Positions 1-5,852 of a DNA stretch of 6,942 nt are shown here, one piece after another (within the stretch, counting starts at the first letter, position 1; every line of letters begins with the position of its first letter). The translations under genes and the position numbers were made by a program. A model generated the notes under the pieces. It saw nothing but the letters and a program-made list of their open reading frames with translations. It was not told the DNA's origin and ran no database searches. The stretch is from an uncultured Alphaproteobacteria bacterium (GTDB lineage Bacteria; Pseudomonadota; Alphaproteobacteria; Puniceispirillales; UBA1172), in assembly GCA_937952245.1 (NCBI GenBank), contig CALFYS010000101.1, forward strand, positions 1 to 6,942. Direction: 5' to 3'.

Positions 1-90
1 ACATTCTTTTGATTAAGGCTGATTATAATAATTTTAATACATTTAAAGCATAATTTACCTTTCAAATATGTCTTAAAACAAAAATAAATA

Positions 91-149
91 ATAAAAAAAC
101 TACTTTTTTTATATATTCTAATAGAAAAAAGTATTTTTTTTTATATATT
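91..149. repeat. Tandem near-direct repeat of about 30 bp, AT-only
   Basis: Two consecutive units, about 91-117 and 121-149, share the same plan: ATA, an A run, a TA-containing centre, a T run, then ATATATT. They differ by a few substitutions and by two extra bases in the second unit. The T-run/ATATATT parts start about 31 bp apart, close to three helical turns. Each unit is itself a dyad (A run facing T run). It could be a duplicated activator site, an UP-element-like or bent-DNA region, or simply slippage-prone low-complexity DNA. The sequence does not decide between these. Confidence 0.45.
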
Positions 150-160
150 TAGATACAGGG

Positions 161-166
161 TATAAT
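161..166 (+). promoter_or_regulatory. Candidate -10 box TATAAT
   Basis: A perfect TATAAT lies about 105 bases before the binding-protein start. The expected -35 position (about 138-143) falls in a T/A run with only weak similarity to TTGACA. In such AT-rich DNA a chance match is quite possible. An activator-dependent promoter would fit the missing -35. Confidence 0.25.
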
Positions 167-220
167 TTTTGTATTACTTGCAGGCGGCATTGTACTAGAT
201 AGAAATACACATATCTCGCC

Positions 221-254
221 ATGGTGATTATGCGGGATGTCCCGTTTTGACCAT
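221..254 (+). promoter_or_regulatory. Leader stem-loop just upstream of the smoE ribosome binding site
   Basis: An outer stem ATGGT (221-225) with ACCAT (250-254) encloses an inner stem CGGG (233-236) with CCCG (241-244) and the four-base loop ATGT. An internal bulge separates the two stems. It ends one base before the strong Shine-Dalgarno run at 256-264, so it would leave that site exposed and could protect the 5' end of the transcript or serve as a control element. The stems are short, so chance remains possible. Confidence 0.3.
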
Positions 255-255
255 C

Positions 256-264
256 AAGGGAGGA
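256..264 (+). promoter_or_regulatory. Strong ribosome binding site of smoE (decides the start)
   Basis: AAGGGAGGA lies six bases before the ATG at 271. It places the start at 271, not at the in-frame TTG at 247, and the resulting protein begins directly with a normal signal peptide. It is the best Shine-Dalgarno sequence in the window, as expected for an abundant periplasmic protein. Confidence 0.8.
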
Positions 265-270
265 CGTTTT

Positions 271-1554
271 ATGAAAGCGTTACGTTTATCAGCACTGGCG
301 ATGGCCACTGCTGTAGGTTTTGCCGGTTATGCAAGCGCAACCGAGCTGACCATTGCGATCGTGAACAACGGTCACATGATTAACATGCAAAAAGTTGCTG
401 AAGCATACACTGCTGAAACTGGTGTTAAGTTGAACTGGGTTTCACTTGAAGAAGGTGTATTGCGTGAGCAGGTTACTTCAGACACAGCCACAGGTGGCGG
501 TCAGTACGATGTGATTAACATCGGTATGCAGGAAGCACCAATTTGGGGCGCTGCTGGCTGGATTGAGCCACTGAACTTCGGTGCTGCTTATGACGTTGAT
601 GATATGCTGCCAGCCATCCGTAATGGCCTGTCACATAATGGCACACTTTATGCCGCACCATTTTATGGTGAATCTTCAATGGTAATGTACCGCAAGGATC
701 TGACCGACGCTGCTGGCGTTTCTGTTAAAGACAACGATTCTTGGGACAATATCAAGAAGGCCGCTGCTGCTATCCACAACCCAGACGCTGGCGTTTATGG
801 CGCATGTCTGCGTGGTAAGCCAGGTTGGGGTGACAACATGGCGTTCATCACCACAGTTGTGAACTCATTCGGTGGTGCTTGGTTCGACAAAGATATGCGT
901 CCAACCATCAACTCAAAAGAATGGAAAGATGCCATCAACTTCTACGTCGATCTGTTGGGTAACTATGGCCCTCCAGGTTCAGAAGGCAACTCATTCAACG
1001 AAATTCTTGCTCTGTACAATGAAGGCAAATGTGGCATGTGGATTGACGCAACAATCGCTGCTTCATTCCTGAAAGTTGACGGTGTTGCATACGCTCAGTC
1101 ACCAAACGCTGGTAACCCAGTTGGTGCAAACTGGCTTTGGGCATGGGCGATGGCTGTACCTGCTGGTTCACCAAACGCTGCTGAGTCAAAGAAGTTCATC
1201 GAATGGGCAACTTCAAAAGACTACATCAAAGCTGTTGCTAACCACCCAGAATTTGGTTGGGGTTCAGTACCAACAGGTACACGTTCATCAACCTACGCTT
1301 ACCCAGAATTCCAGGCTGTTGCTGGTTTTGCCGCTGCTGAAATGGCTGCGATCGAATCTGCTGCTCCTGAAGCAACTGACCTGAAGCCATATGTTGGTGT
1401 TCAGTTCGCTGCTATTCCAGAATTCCCAGAAGTAGGTTCTGCTGTTGCTCAGGAAATGGCTGCTGCTCTTTCAGGTGCAAAGTCTGTTGATGCCGCATTG
1501 GCTGCTTCACAGGCTGCTGCTGACGCCATCATGTCAGAAGCTGGTTACTACTAG
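271..1554 (+). CDS. smoE: Polyol (mannitol/sorbitol-type) ABC transporter, periplasmic substrate-binding protein
   Basis: This 427-residue protein captures a sugar alcohol in the periplasm and passes it to the permease pair encoded next. Residues 1-23 form a classic signal peptide (MKALRLS, a hydrophobic core, then ASA before Thr24). The mature part has the layout of family 1 extracellular solute-binding proteins. Family-typical stretches include the early YDVINIG segment, the AAPFYGESSMVMYRKDL segment and a GKCGMWIDATIAASF segment. Cys179 and Cys254 are the obvious cysteines and may form a disulfide. The length is normal for SmoE/MtlE proteins. The gene opens the operon, ends in tandem TAG TAG stops and is followed by a strong hairpin. 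It strongly prefers GCT, GGT, CCA, TCA and GTT codons, unlike the downstream genes, which suggests high expression. Substrate choice among mannitol, sorbitol and arabinitol cannot be read from sequence. Confidence 0.93.
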   Translation: MKALRLSALAMATAVGFAGYASATELTIAIVNNGHMINMQKVAEAYTAETGVKLNWVSLEEGVLREQVTSDTATGGGQYDVINIGMQEAPIWGAAGWIEPLNFGAAYDVDDMLPAIRNGLSHNGTLYAAPFYGESSMVMYRKDLTDAAGVSVKDNDSWDNIKKAAAAIHNPDAGVYGACLRGKPGWGDNMAFITTVVNSFGGAWFDKDMRPTINSKEWKDAINFYVDLLGNYGPPGSEGNSFNEILALYNEGKCGMWIDATIAASFLKVDGVAYAQSPNAGNPVGANWLWAWAMAVPAGSPNAAESKKFIEWATSKDYIKAVANHPEFGWGSVPTGTRSSTYAYPEFQAVAGFAAAEMAAIESAAPEATDLKPYVGVQFAAIPEFPEVGSAVAQEMAAALSGAKSVDAALAASQAAADAIMSEAGYY

Positions 1555-1569
1555 TAGCACTCAAATTTG

Positions 1570-1593
1570 GAAGACCCAGGCAACTGGGTCTTC
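1570..1593 (+). terminator. Intercistronic hairpin, likely partial terminator or 3' stabiliser after smoE
   Basis: A perfect 10-bp stem, GAAGACCCAG (1570-1579) with CTGGGTCTTC (1584-1593), closes a GCAA tetraloop of the stable GNRA class. It begins 12 bases after the second TAG stop and is followed by TCTTT and then a long A/T-rich stretch, which is a weak U-tail. In transporter operons such hairpins commonly protect the binding-protein message and let only part of transcription continue into the permease genes. That role here is inferred from position and structure. Confidence 0.75.
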
Positions 1594-1641
1594 TCTTTAA
1601 AAATTTTAAAAAATAAACTTTTTCAATAAACAATTACGAAA

Positions 1642-1661
1642 GTTTCCGGCCAAACGGAAAC
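1642..1661 (+). promoter_or_regulatory. Small hairpin upstream of the first permease gene
   Basis: GTTTCCG (1642-1648) pairs perfectly with CGGAAAC (1655-1661) around a six-base GCCAAA loop. It lies 14 bases before the ATG at 1676. No U-tail follows, so it is not a terminator. It could affect translation start or mRNA stability, or be an operator dyad. Confidence 0.4.
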
Positions 1662-1675
1662 AAACGAATGCGGGG

Positions 1676-2629
1676 ATGGCCAGTATTATGGGCAATCGTA
1701 CACTACCAAGATTATTGCAAACCCCTGCGGTGTTGCTGTTGTTGGCTTGGATGCTTGTGCCGCTCAGCATGACGCTGTTTTTTTCATTCATCCGCTATGT
1801 GCTGAACAACCTCAGAAAGCCTGAATGGACAACCCCCAGCATTGATAATTGGCGGGGTTGGGGCAATTATGAATATGTCCTTTATAAAGCCAAAGATTTT
1901 TGGTTTGCCGTTGAAAACAGCCTGATCATCGTTGGCAGCATTATTGTCTTTACGGTTGTACTTGGCCTTGCCATTGCTGTTTTGATCAACCGTACCTTCC
2001 CTGGTCGTGGGATTGTTCGGGTGTTATTGATCTCACCGTTTTTCATTATGCCTGCGGTTAATGCTGTGTTGTGGATTAATATGATCCTTGATCCTGTCTT
2101 GGGGCTGAACGGCCTTGCCATTGGCGGAATTAATAATATGGTGGCCTCTCTGGCCAATGCGCCTTTGGTGGGGTGGTTCTTTGCGCTCTGGCCTGTGATT
2201 GAGCCTATTTCTTTCCGCGGTACCGAGACATCGGCCATCGCCGTGATCATCATGGTAACTTGGCAATGGACGCCATTTGCGGTCTTGATCTTCATGACAT
2301 CAATGCAATCAGAAGACCAACAGCAAAAAGAAGCCGCTATCTTAGATGGGGCGAGCACATGGTCACAATTTTGCAATCTAACCTTACCGCATTTGGCGCG
2401 TCCGATTGCGATCGTGGTGATGATTCAAGCGATTTTCCATCTGTCGTTGTATGCTGAAATTGAAATTGTCAGCCGCGGCAATGGCAATAAAAACTTGCCT
2501 TATCTGATTGGTGAATTTGCCTCCAACAATATTGGTGCCGCCAGCGCCACAGGCATCTTGGCGGTTATTCTTGCAAATATTGTTGCCATCTTCCTGCTTA
2601 GGATTGTTGGCAAGAACTTAATGGATTGA
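1676..2629 (+). CDS. smoF: Polyol ABC transporter permease, MalF-like (SmoF/MtlF type)
   Basis: This inner-membrane protein of 317 residues forms half of the translocation channel. Hydrophobic segments lie at about 17-39, 82-104, 113-138, 186-210, 242-265 and 288-311, matching the six-helix core of the family. The cytoplasmic EAA loop that docks to the ATPase starts at Glu219 (EAAILDG, then LPHLARP). The C-terminal ILANIVAIFL-RIVGKNL segment is characteristic of SmoF-type permeases. Residues about 163-185 (rich in W, F and P) look longer than the equivalent loop in SmoF proteins as I remember them. The start is uncertain: ATG 1676 has only GGGG immediately before it, while ATG 1688 (four residues shorter) has GGGGATGG eight bases upstream. 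The stop is nine bases before the next permease gene, so the two are probably co-translated. Confidence 0.9.
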   Translation: MASIMGNRTLPRLLQTPAVLLLLAWMLVPLSMTLFFSFIRYVLNNLRKPEWTTPSIDNWRGWGNYEYVLYKAKDFWFAVENSLIIVGSIIVFTVVLGLAIAVLINRTFPGRGIVRVLLISPFFIMPAVNAVLWINMILDPVLGLNGLAIGGINNMVASLANAPLVGWFFALWPVIEPISFRGTETSAIAVIIMVTWQWTPFAVLIFMTSMQSEDQQQKEAAILDGASTWSQFCNLTLPHLARPIAIVVMIQAIFHLSLYAEIEIVSRGNGNKNLPYLIGEFASNNIGAASATGILAVILANIVAIFLLRIVGKNLMD

Positions 2630-2638
2630 TGCACGATC

Positions 2639-3475
2639 ATGTCAGTACTTGAGCCTAAAACATCGTTCCACCGCATTTTCCTGCCAACACTGGCATGGAC
2701 AATTGCGATCATCTTTTTCTTCCCGATTTTCTGGATGGTTTTGACCAGTTTCAAAACCGATGCCGATGCGGTGAAGCCTGAATATTTATTTATTTTCCAG
2801 CCAACTTTGGAAAATTACATGAATATGACTGAAAATTATGATTATTGGCGGTTTGCTAAAAACTCAATCATCACGTCTGTTTTTGCTACTGCTTTCACCC
2901 TTTTTGTTGGCATTCCTTCGGCCTATGCCATGGCGTTTAATCCCAGTCGTCACACCAAAGATATTTTGATGTGGATGCTGTCCACCAAAATGTTGCCAGC
3001 GGCGGCGGTGCTATACCCTATGACATTTTTGACCAAGAATTTCTTGGGCGTTTTTGACACGCATTTCTTGGTGATCATCGTCTTGAGTTTGATCAACCTG
3101 CCGATTGTGATCTGGATGCTGTTTACTTATTTCAAAGAGATCCCAAAAGAAATTATCGAAGCGGGTAAAATGGATGGCGTCAACACTTGGGGTGAAATCA
3201 AAGATATTCTGCTTCCATTGGCTTGGGGCGGTGTTGCATCAACAGCTCTGCTTTGTTTTATCTTTTGCTGGAATGAGGCCTATTGGACAGTTCGATTAAC
3301 CACCACTGAAGCCGCAACACTGTCAAAGCTGATCGAAGGCAACCGTGCCCCTGAAGGCCTGTTCTTTGGACGGCTATCTGCTGTATCAGCCGCAGCAGTA
3401 GGGCCAATTGTTGTGCTCGGCTGGTTTTGCCAAAAACAATTGGTCAGAGGCCTGACTTTCGGAGCGGTGAAATAA
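2639..3475 (+). CDS. smoG: Polyol ABC transporter permease, MalG-like (SmoG/MtlG type)
   Basis: This is the second inner-membrane channel subunit, 278 residues, a normal length for the family. The first membrane helix (about 14-36) runs into the TSFK segment typical of MalG-like permeases. The WMLSTKM and LINLPIVIWMLFTYFKEIP stretches and the ending QLVRGLTFGAVK match SmoG-type proteins closely. The ATPase-docking loop reads EAGKMDG from Glu174, so the third position of the usual EAA motif is Gly, a common variant. The gene starts nine bases after the previous permease stop, with only a weak ribosome binding site, which fits translational coupling. Its stop TAA overlaps an ATG (3475-3477) of a short ORF leading to the regulator gene. 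Confidence 0.92.
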   Translation: MSVLEPKTSFHRIFLPTLAWTIAIIFFFPIFWMVLTSFKTDADAVKPEYLFIFQPTLENYMNMTENYDYWRFAKNSIITSVFATAFTLFVGIPSAYAMAFNPSRHTKDILMWMLSTKMLPAAAVLYPMTFLTKNFLGVFDTHFLVIIVLSLINLPIVIWMLFTYFKEIPKEIIEAGKMDGVNTWGEIKDILLPLAWGGVASTALLCFIFCWNEAYWTVRLTTTEAATLSKLIEGNRAPEGLFFGRLSAVSAAAVGPIVVLGWFCQKQLVRGLTFGAVK

Positions 3476-3549
3476 TGTCACCCATGAGTCATCATCAAAA
3501 TTCAAATCAATCAATCTTTGCCTTCGCAGGCAAAGGGATGGAGGGATAA
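3475..3549 (+). CDS. Possible 24-residue bridging ORF between smoG and the regulator
   Basis: An ATG at 3475 overlaps the smoG stop (TAATG) and opens a 24-codon frame ending at TAA 3547-3549, one base before the TTG start of the regulator gene. The peptide begins MSPMSHHQNSNQ and is unlike any family I know. Its layout suggests a translational relay: ribosomes finishing smoG could restart here and deliver themselves to the regulator start. The hairpin at 3516-3535 lies inside it, and its last codons contain the regulator's ribosome binding site. It may equally be a chance short frame. Confidence 0.3.
   Translation: MSPMSHHQNSNQSIFAFAGKGMEG
3516..3535 (+). promoter_or_regulatory. Hairpin directly before the regulator's ribosome binding site
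   Basis: CTTTGCCT (3516-3523) pairs perfectly with AGGCAAAG (3528-3535) around a TCGC loop, giving an 8-bp stem. The GGAGGG ribosome binding site starts only five bases later. With no U-tail it is not a terminator. It may tune translation of the regulator relative to the transporter or mark an mRNA processing site. Confidence 0.5.
3540..3545 (+). promoter_or_regulatory. Ribosome binding site GGAGGG that places the regulator start at TTG 3551
   Basis: GGAGGG lies five bases before TTG 3551. The longer reading from TTG 3518 would put its start codon inside the hairpin and has no ribosome binding site. The protein made from 3551 also begins naturally (SIITPEIEFVDR). Confidence 0.65.
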
Positions 3550-3550
3550 T

Positions 3551-4450
3551 TTGTCGATTATTACCCCTGAAATTGAATTTGTTGATCGCACCACCGAAAG
3601 CCTTCGCTATCTTGAACATGGTTGGCCAAGTAACCTGTGCCGTTGGCATAGCCATGAAGAATTGGAAATCCATCTGATTGTTGAAACCCATGGCAAAGCC
3701 TTTGTGGGTGATTATATCGGTGAATTCAGCCCAGGGTCTTTGTTTTTGATTGGGCCCAATCTGCCCCACAATTGGATCACCGATGATTTTCGGTCCAATA
3801 AATCCGTTGAATTGCGGGATATGCTGGTTCAGTTCAATCTTGAGAGCATCTCAGATATGAAATCAGCTTTTCCAGAATTTCGGGAATTGGATGGCTTGCT
3901 TCAACGCGCGGTGGTGGGGTTGGAATTTATCAATTTTGACAAAGATTTATCGCAACGTATGTTCGCTGAAATTAGAGAAGCTAAAGGCAGTGACCGCGTG
4001 ATAAAGTTTCTATCCTTTTTACTGCTGGTCAACAGACATGCGCATCAGAAAAGTCTTTCCGTTGCCAATGTTGCCCTGCCCAATTATATGGCAAAACATT
4101 CCAATATCACGCGGGTTATTGACCACATCACTGAAAATTTTGCTGAAGATACCAGCCTTGAGACAGCAGCTGAAATGGCCAATCTCAGCACCACAGCATT
4201 TGCACGCAATTTCCAGAAATTAACAGGCAGCCGTTTTACCGAATTTGTAAACCGTGTTCGCATTGGTCAAGCCTGCTCTATGCTTCAGGCCACTGATGAG
4301 AAAGTTGCCACCATTTGCCATGAAGTTGGCTTTAGAAACTTGGCTAATTTCAACCGTCACTTTCTTAAAATTAAAAACACAACACCTTCAGCCTACCGAA
4401 GTTTTACACGGGCTGAATTGCAAACCATGCGAGTAGAAATTAATGACTGA
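3551..4450 (+). CDS. AraC-family transcriptional regulator with cupin sensor domain (MtlR-like)
   Basis: This 299-residue cytoplasmic regulator probably activates the operon when the polyol is present. The N-terminal cupin (about 20-110) carries His33, His35 and Glu39 in an HxHxxxE pattern and His73 in the second cupin motif (PG at 61-62, then PHNW). The KAFVGDYIGEF segment also resembles MtlR-type regulators of mannitol and arabinitol genes as I recall them. The C-terminal AraC DNA-binding domain (about 186-285) has two helix-turn-helix units. The first spans about 203-226 (LETAAEMANLSTTAFARNF) and the second about 252-273, with the family-typical VGF and FNRHF residues. The start is TTG, chosen from the ribosome binding site at 3540. 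The gene sits inside the operon, after the permeases, and overlaps the dehydrogenase gene by eight bases. This arrangement would allow positive feedback. The inducer is not readable from sequence. Confidence 0.9.
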   Translation: MSIITPEIEFVDRTTESLRYLEHGWPSNLCRWHSHEELEIHLIVETHGKAFVGDYIGEFSPGSLFLIGPNLPHNWITDDFRSNKSVELRDMLVQFNLESISDMKSAFPEFRELDGLLQRAVVGLEFINFDKDLSQRMFAEIREAKGSDRVIKFLSFLLLVNRHAHQKSLSVANVALPNYMAKHSNITRVIDHITENFAEDTSLETAAEMANLSTTAFARNFQKLTGSRFTEFVNRVRIGQACSMLQATDEKVATICHEVGFRNLANFNRHFLKIKNTTPSAYRSFTRAELQTMRVEIND

Positions 4451-5678
4451 AGACCTGTATCAGACAACCTACAACCGTCAAGACTGTAGTGTTGGAGTTG
4501 TCCATATTGGTTTTGGTGCTTTCCATCGGGCGCATCAGGCGATTTACCTTGATGACATTATGCAAGAAACTGGAGATCTTCGCTGGGGGATTGCTGCCGT
4601 CAATTTACGGCAGAGTGAGTCTGAAAGTTTCAACACAGCCGCCAAAATTAAAGACGGTTATGTCATCAAATCAATCGCGCCCGATGGTGAGAATTACTAT
4701 CGTCTTGTTCGGTCGCATCTTGAATTTATTGATGCCCCAAATAATCCGCAAAATGCCTATGATTTACTGACTCGTGAAAGCGTGCATATAGCAACTGTTA
4801 CTGTCACTGAAACTGGGTATTATTTGAATAACGATTGGGCGCTTGACTTTGATGCCGCGCCGATTGCCGCTGGCCTTGCCGGTGAAGATACTGAAACCAT
4901 TTATGACTATTTGGCGAAAGCGTTAAAGCAGCGTTTCAATACCACCAAAGCTCCACTGTCTATTCTGTGTTGTGATAATATGCGCAACAATGGCAATGTG
5001 CTAAAAAACGCTTTATTGGCCTATCTGGCGGCGATGGGTGAGGATGAATTGATCGACTGGGTCAAAGGGTATGTATCTTTCCCCTGTTCCATGGTTGATC
5101 GCATCACCCCCCGTAGCACCCCTGCCCTTAATGATGAGATTAAGGCCATCTATCCTGATCATGCGCTGGCGCCTATTCATGCAGAAACCTTTATGCAATG
5201 GGTCATTCAAGATCATTTCGCAGGTGATCGCCCAGATTGGCAAAAAGTTGGTGTTCAAGTGGTGGCCGATGTTGAACCTTTTGAAGAAGCCAAGATACGG
5301 ATTCTTAATGGCGGGCATACTGGCCTTGCCTATCTTGGAGCTTTGGCGGGGCATAAAACTTTTGATCAAGCCAAACGTGACCCTGAATTGGGAATGCATT
5401 TTGACCGTTGGGAAGAAACCGAAGTTCTGCCTGGGCTTGGTGAGCATATCCCATTTGATACCAGCGTATATCTGGCTGAAATATCAGCACGATTTGAAAA
5501 CCAAGGCATCGCGGATCACTTAGAACGTATCTGCATGGATGGCTATACGAAAATGGCCATTTATGTCAAACCAACCCTTGAAGCGTGTTTACAAAAGGGC
5601 ATTGTCCCTGAAGCAGGTTATGACAGTGTTGCTTCATGGATTATCTATGCGCGGAAATGCACTGAAGGTCAGTGTTAA
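4443..5678 (+). CDS. Mannitol/D-arabinitol dehydrogenase family protein, truncated by an in-frame stop
   Basis: This NAD-dependent enzyme would oxidise the imported polyol to a ketose (mannitol to fructose, or D-arabinitol to xylulose) in the cytoplasm. The N-terminal Rossmann domain shows IGFGAFHRAHQ at residues 22-32. The VTVTETGYYL segment and the CDNMRNNG segment are family hallmarks. Lys284, Asn289 and His292 (KIRILNGGH) have the spacing of the catalytic Lys, Asn and His of Pseudomonas fluorescens mannitol dehydrogenase (295, 300, 303). The ATG overlaps the regulator stop by eight bases. The frame stops at TAA 5676-5678 after 411 residues, but clearly homologous sequence continues in the same frame to 5852, for a full length of about 469 codons. 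The short form keeps the catalytic residues and loses the last 57 residues, so it may be inactive or unstable. Alternatives are sequencing error or stop readthrough. The precise substrate is uncertain. Confidence 0.85.
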   Translation: MTEDLYQTTYNRQDCSVGVVHIGFGAFHRAHQAIYLDDIMQETGDLRWGIAAVNLRQSESESFNTAAKIKDGYVIKSIAPDGENYYRLVRSHLEFIDAPNNPQNAYDLLTRESVHIATVTVTETGYYLNNDWALDFDAAPIAAGLAGEDTETIYDYLAKALKQRFNTTKAPLSILCCDNMRNNGNVLKNALLAYLAAMGEDELIDWVKGYVSFPCSMVDRITPRSTPALNDEIKAIYPDHALAPIHAETFMQWVIQDHFAGDRPDWQKVGVQVVADVEPFEEAKIRILNGGHTGLAYLGALAGHKTFDQAKRDPELGMHFDRWEETEVLPGLGEHIPFDTSVYLAEISARFENQGIADHLERICMDGYTKMAIYVKPTLEACLQKGIVPEAGYDSVASWIIYARKCTEGQC

Positions 5679-5852
5679 ATTCCTTATCATGCACCGTTTT
5701 GGGATGTCATGGCCCCTAAGATCAAACCAGGCCGTGAAGAAGAAATTGCATCCGATCCTCATATTTGGGGCGATCTTCCCGAACGGTTTGAAAATTTTGT
5801 GCCGGGTCTTGTGGCAGCAATTCAAAGAATGGAACAAAAATGGCAGGCTTAA
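5679..5852 (+). pseudogene. C-terminal remainder of the dehydrogenase, separated by an in-frame TAA
   Basis: Reading on from the TAA at 5676 in the same frame gives 57 sense codons and then a stop at 5850-5852. The residues include YHAPFWDVMAPKIKPGREEE, then HIWGDLPERFENFVPG and a final MEQKWQA, typical of the end of mannitol/arabinitol dehydrogenases. No frameshift is needed to join the parts; only one codon is wrong. The frame end overlaps the ATPase start (5840) by 13 bases, the kind of overlap expected from an intact operon, which supports this as the original gene end. The only in-frame ATG (5709) would yield 47 residues with no evident ribosome binding site, so separate translation is unlikely. 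Confidence 0.8.

Larger units (their letters stand above)
1..270 (+). promoter_or_regulatory. AT-rich leader and presumed promoter region of the polyol operon
   Basis: No convincing gene is seen in these 270 bases. The first 170 are extremely AT-rich with long A and T runs, and GC content rises after about 180. The stretch contains a tandem near-repeat (91-149), a perfect TATAAT hexamer (161-166) without a good -35 box, and a stem-loop (221-254) directly before the ribosome binding site of the binding-protein gene. A poor -35 element would fit a promoter that depends on an activator such as the AraC-family protein encoded downstream, but that link is inference. Reading of the binding-protein frame from a TTG at 247 is possible but unlikely, because the ATG at 271 has a far better ribosome binding site. 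Confidence 0.55.

Noticed and set aside
247..270. Upstream TTG start for the binding protein adding eight residues
   Set aside because: It would place the Shine-Dalgarno run inside the coding region and add residues before a normal signal peptide. ATG 271 has an ideal ribosome binding site.
1..270. tRNA, riboswitch or CRISPR array in the leader
   Set aside because: There is no cloverleaf, no recognisable riboswitch core and no spaced identical repeats. The only repeat is a two-unit AT-only tandem.
1882..2376. Long minus-strand frame of 164 codons opposite the first permease
   Set aside because: It lies entirely against a well-supported membrane protein gene, has no family features and no ribosome binding site. 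It is a shadow of the true frame.
3518..3550. Upstream TTG start for the AraC regulator adding eleven residues
   Set aside because: It has no ribosome binding site and lies within the hairpin stem. TTG 3551 has GGAGGG five bases before it.
5013..5523. Frames of about 144-150 codons on both strands within the dehydrogenase
   Set aside because: They overlap clearly conserved dehydrogenase coding sequence, including the catalytic Lys/Asn/His, and their products resemble nothing.
5676..5678. Selenocysteine or pyrrolysine recoding at the internal stop
   Set aside because: The codon is TAA, not TGA or TAG, and no suitable downstream structure is evident.
5660..5700. Frameshift as the cause of the dehydrogenase truncation
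   Set aside because: The upstream and downstream parts are in the same frame and of matching spacing to family members, so a nonsense codon explains the break without any indel.
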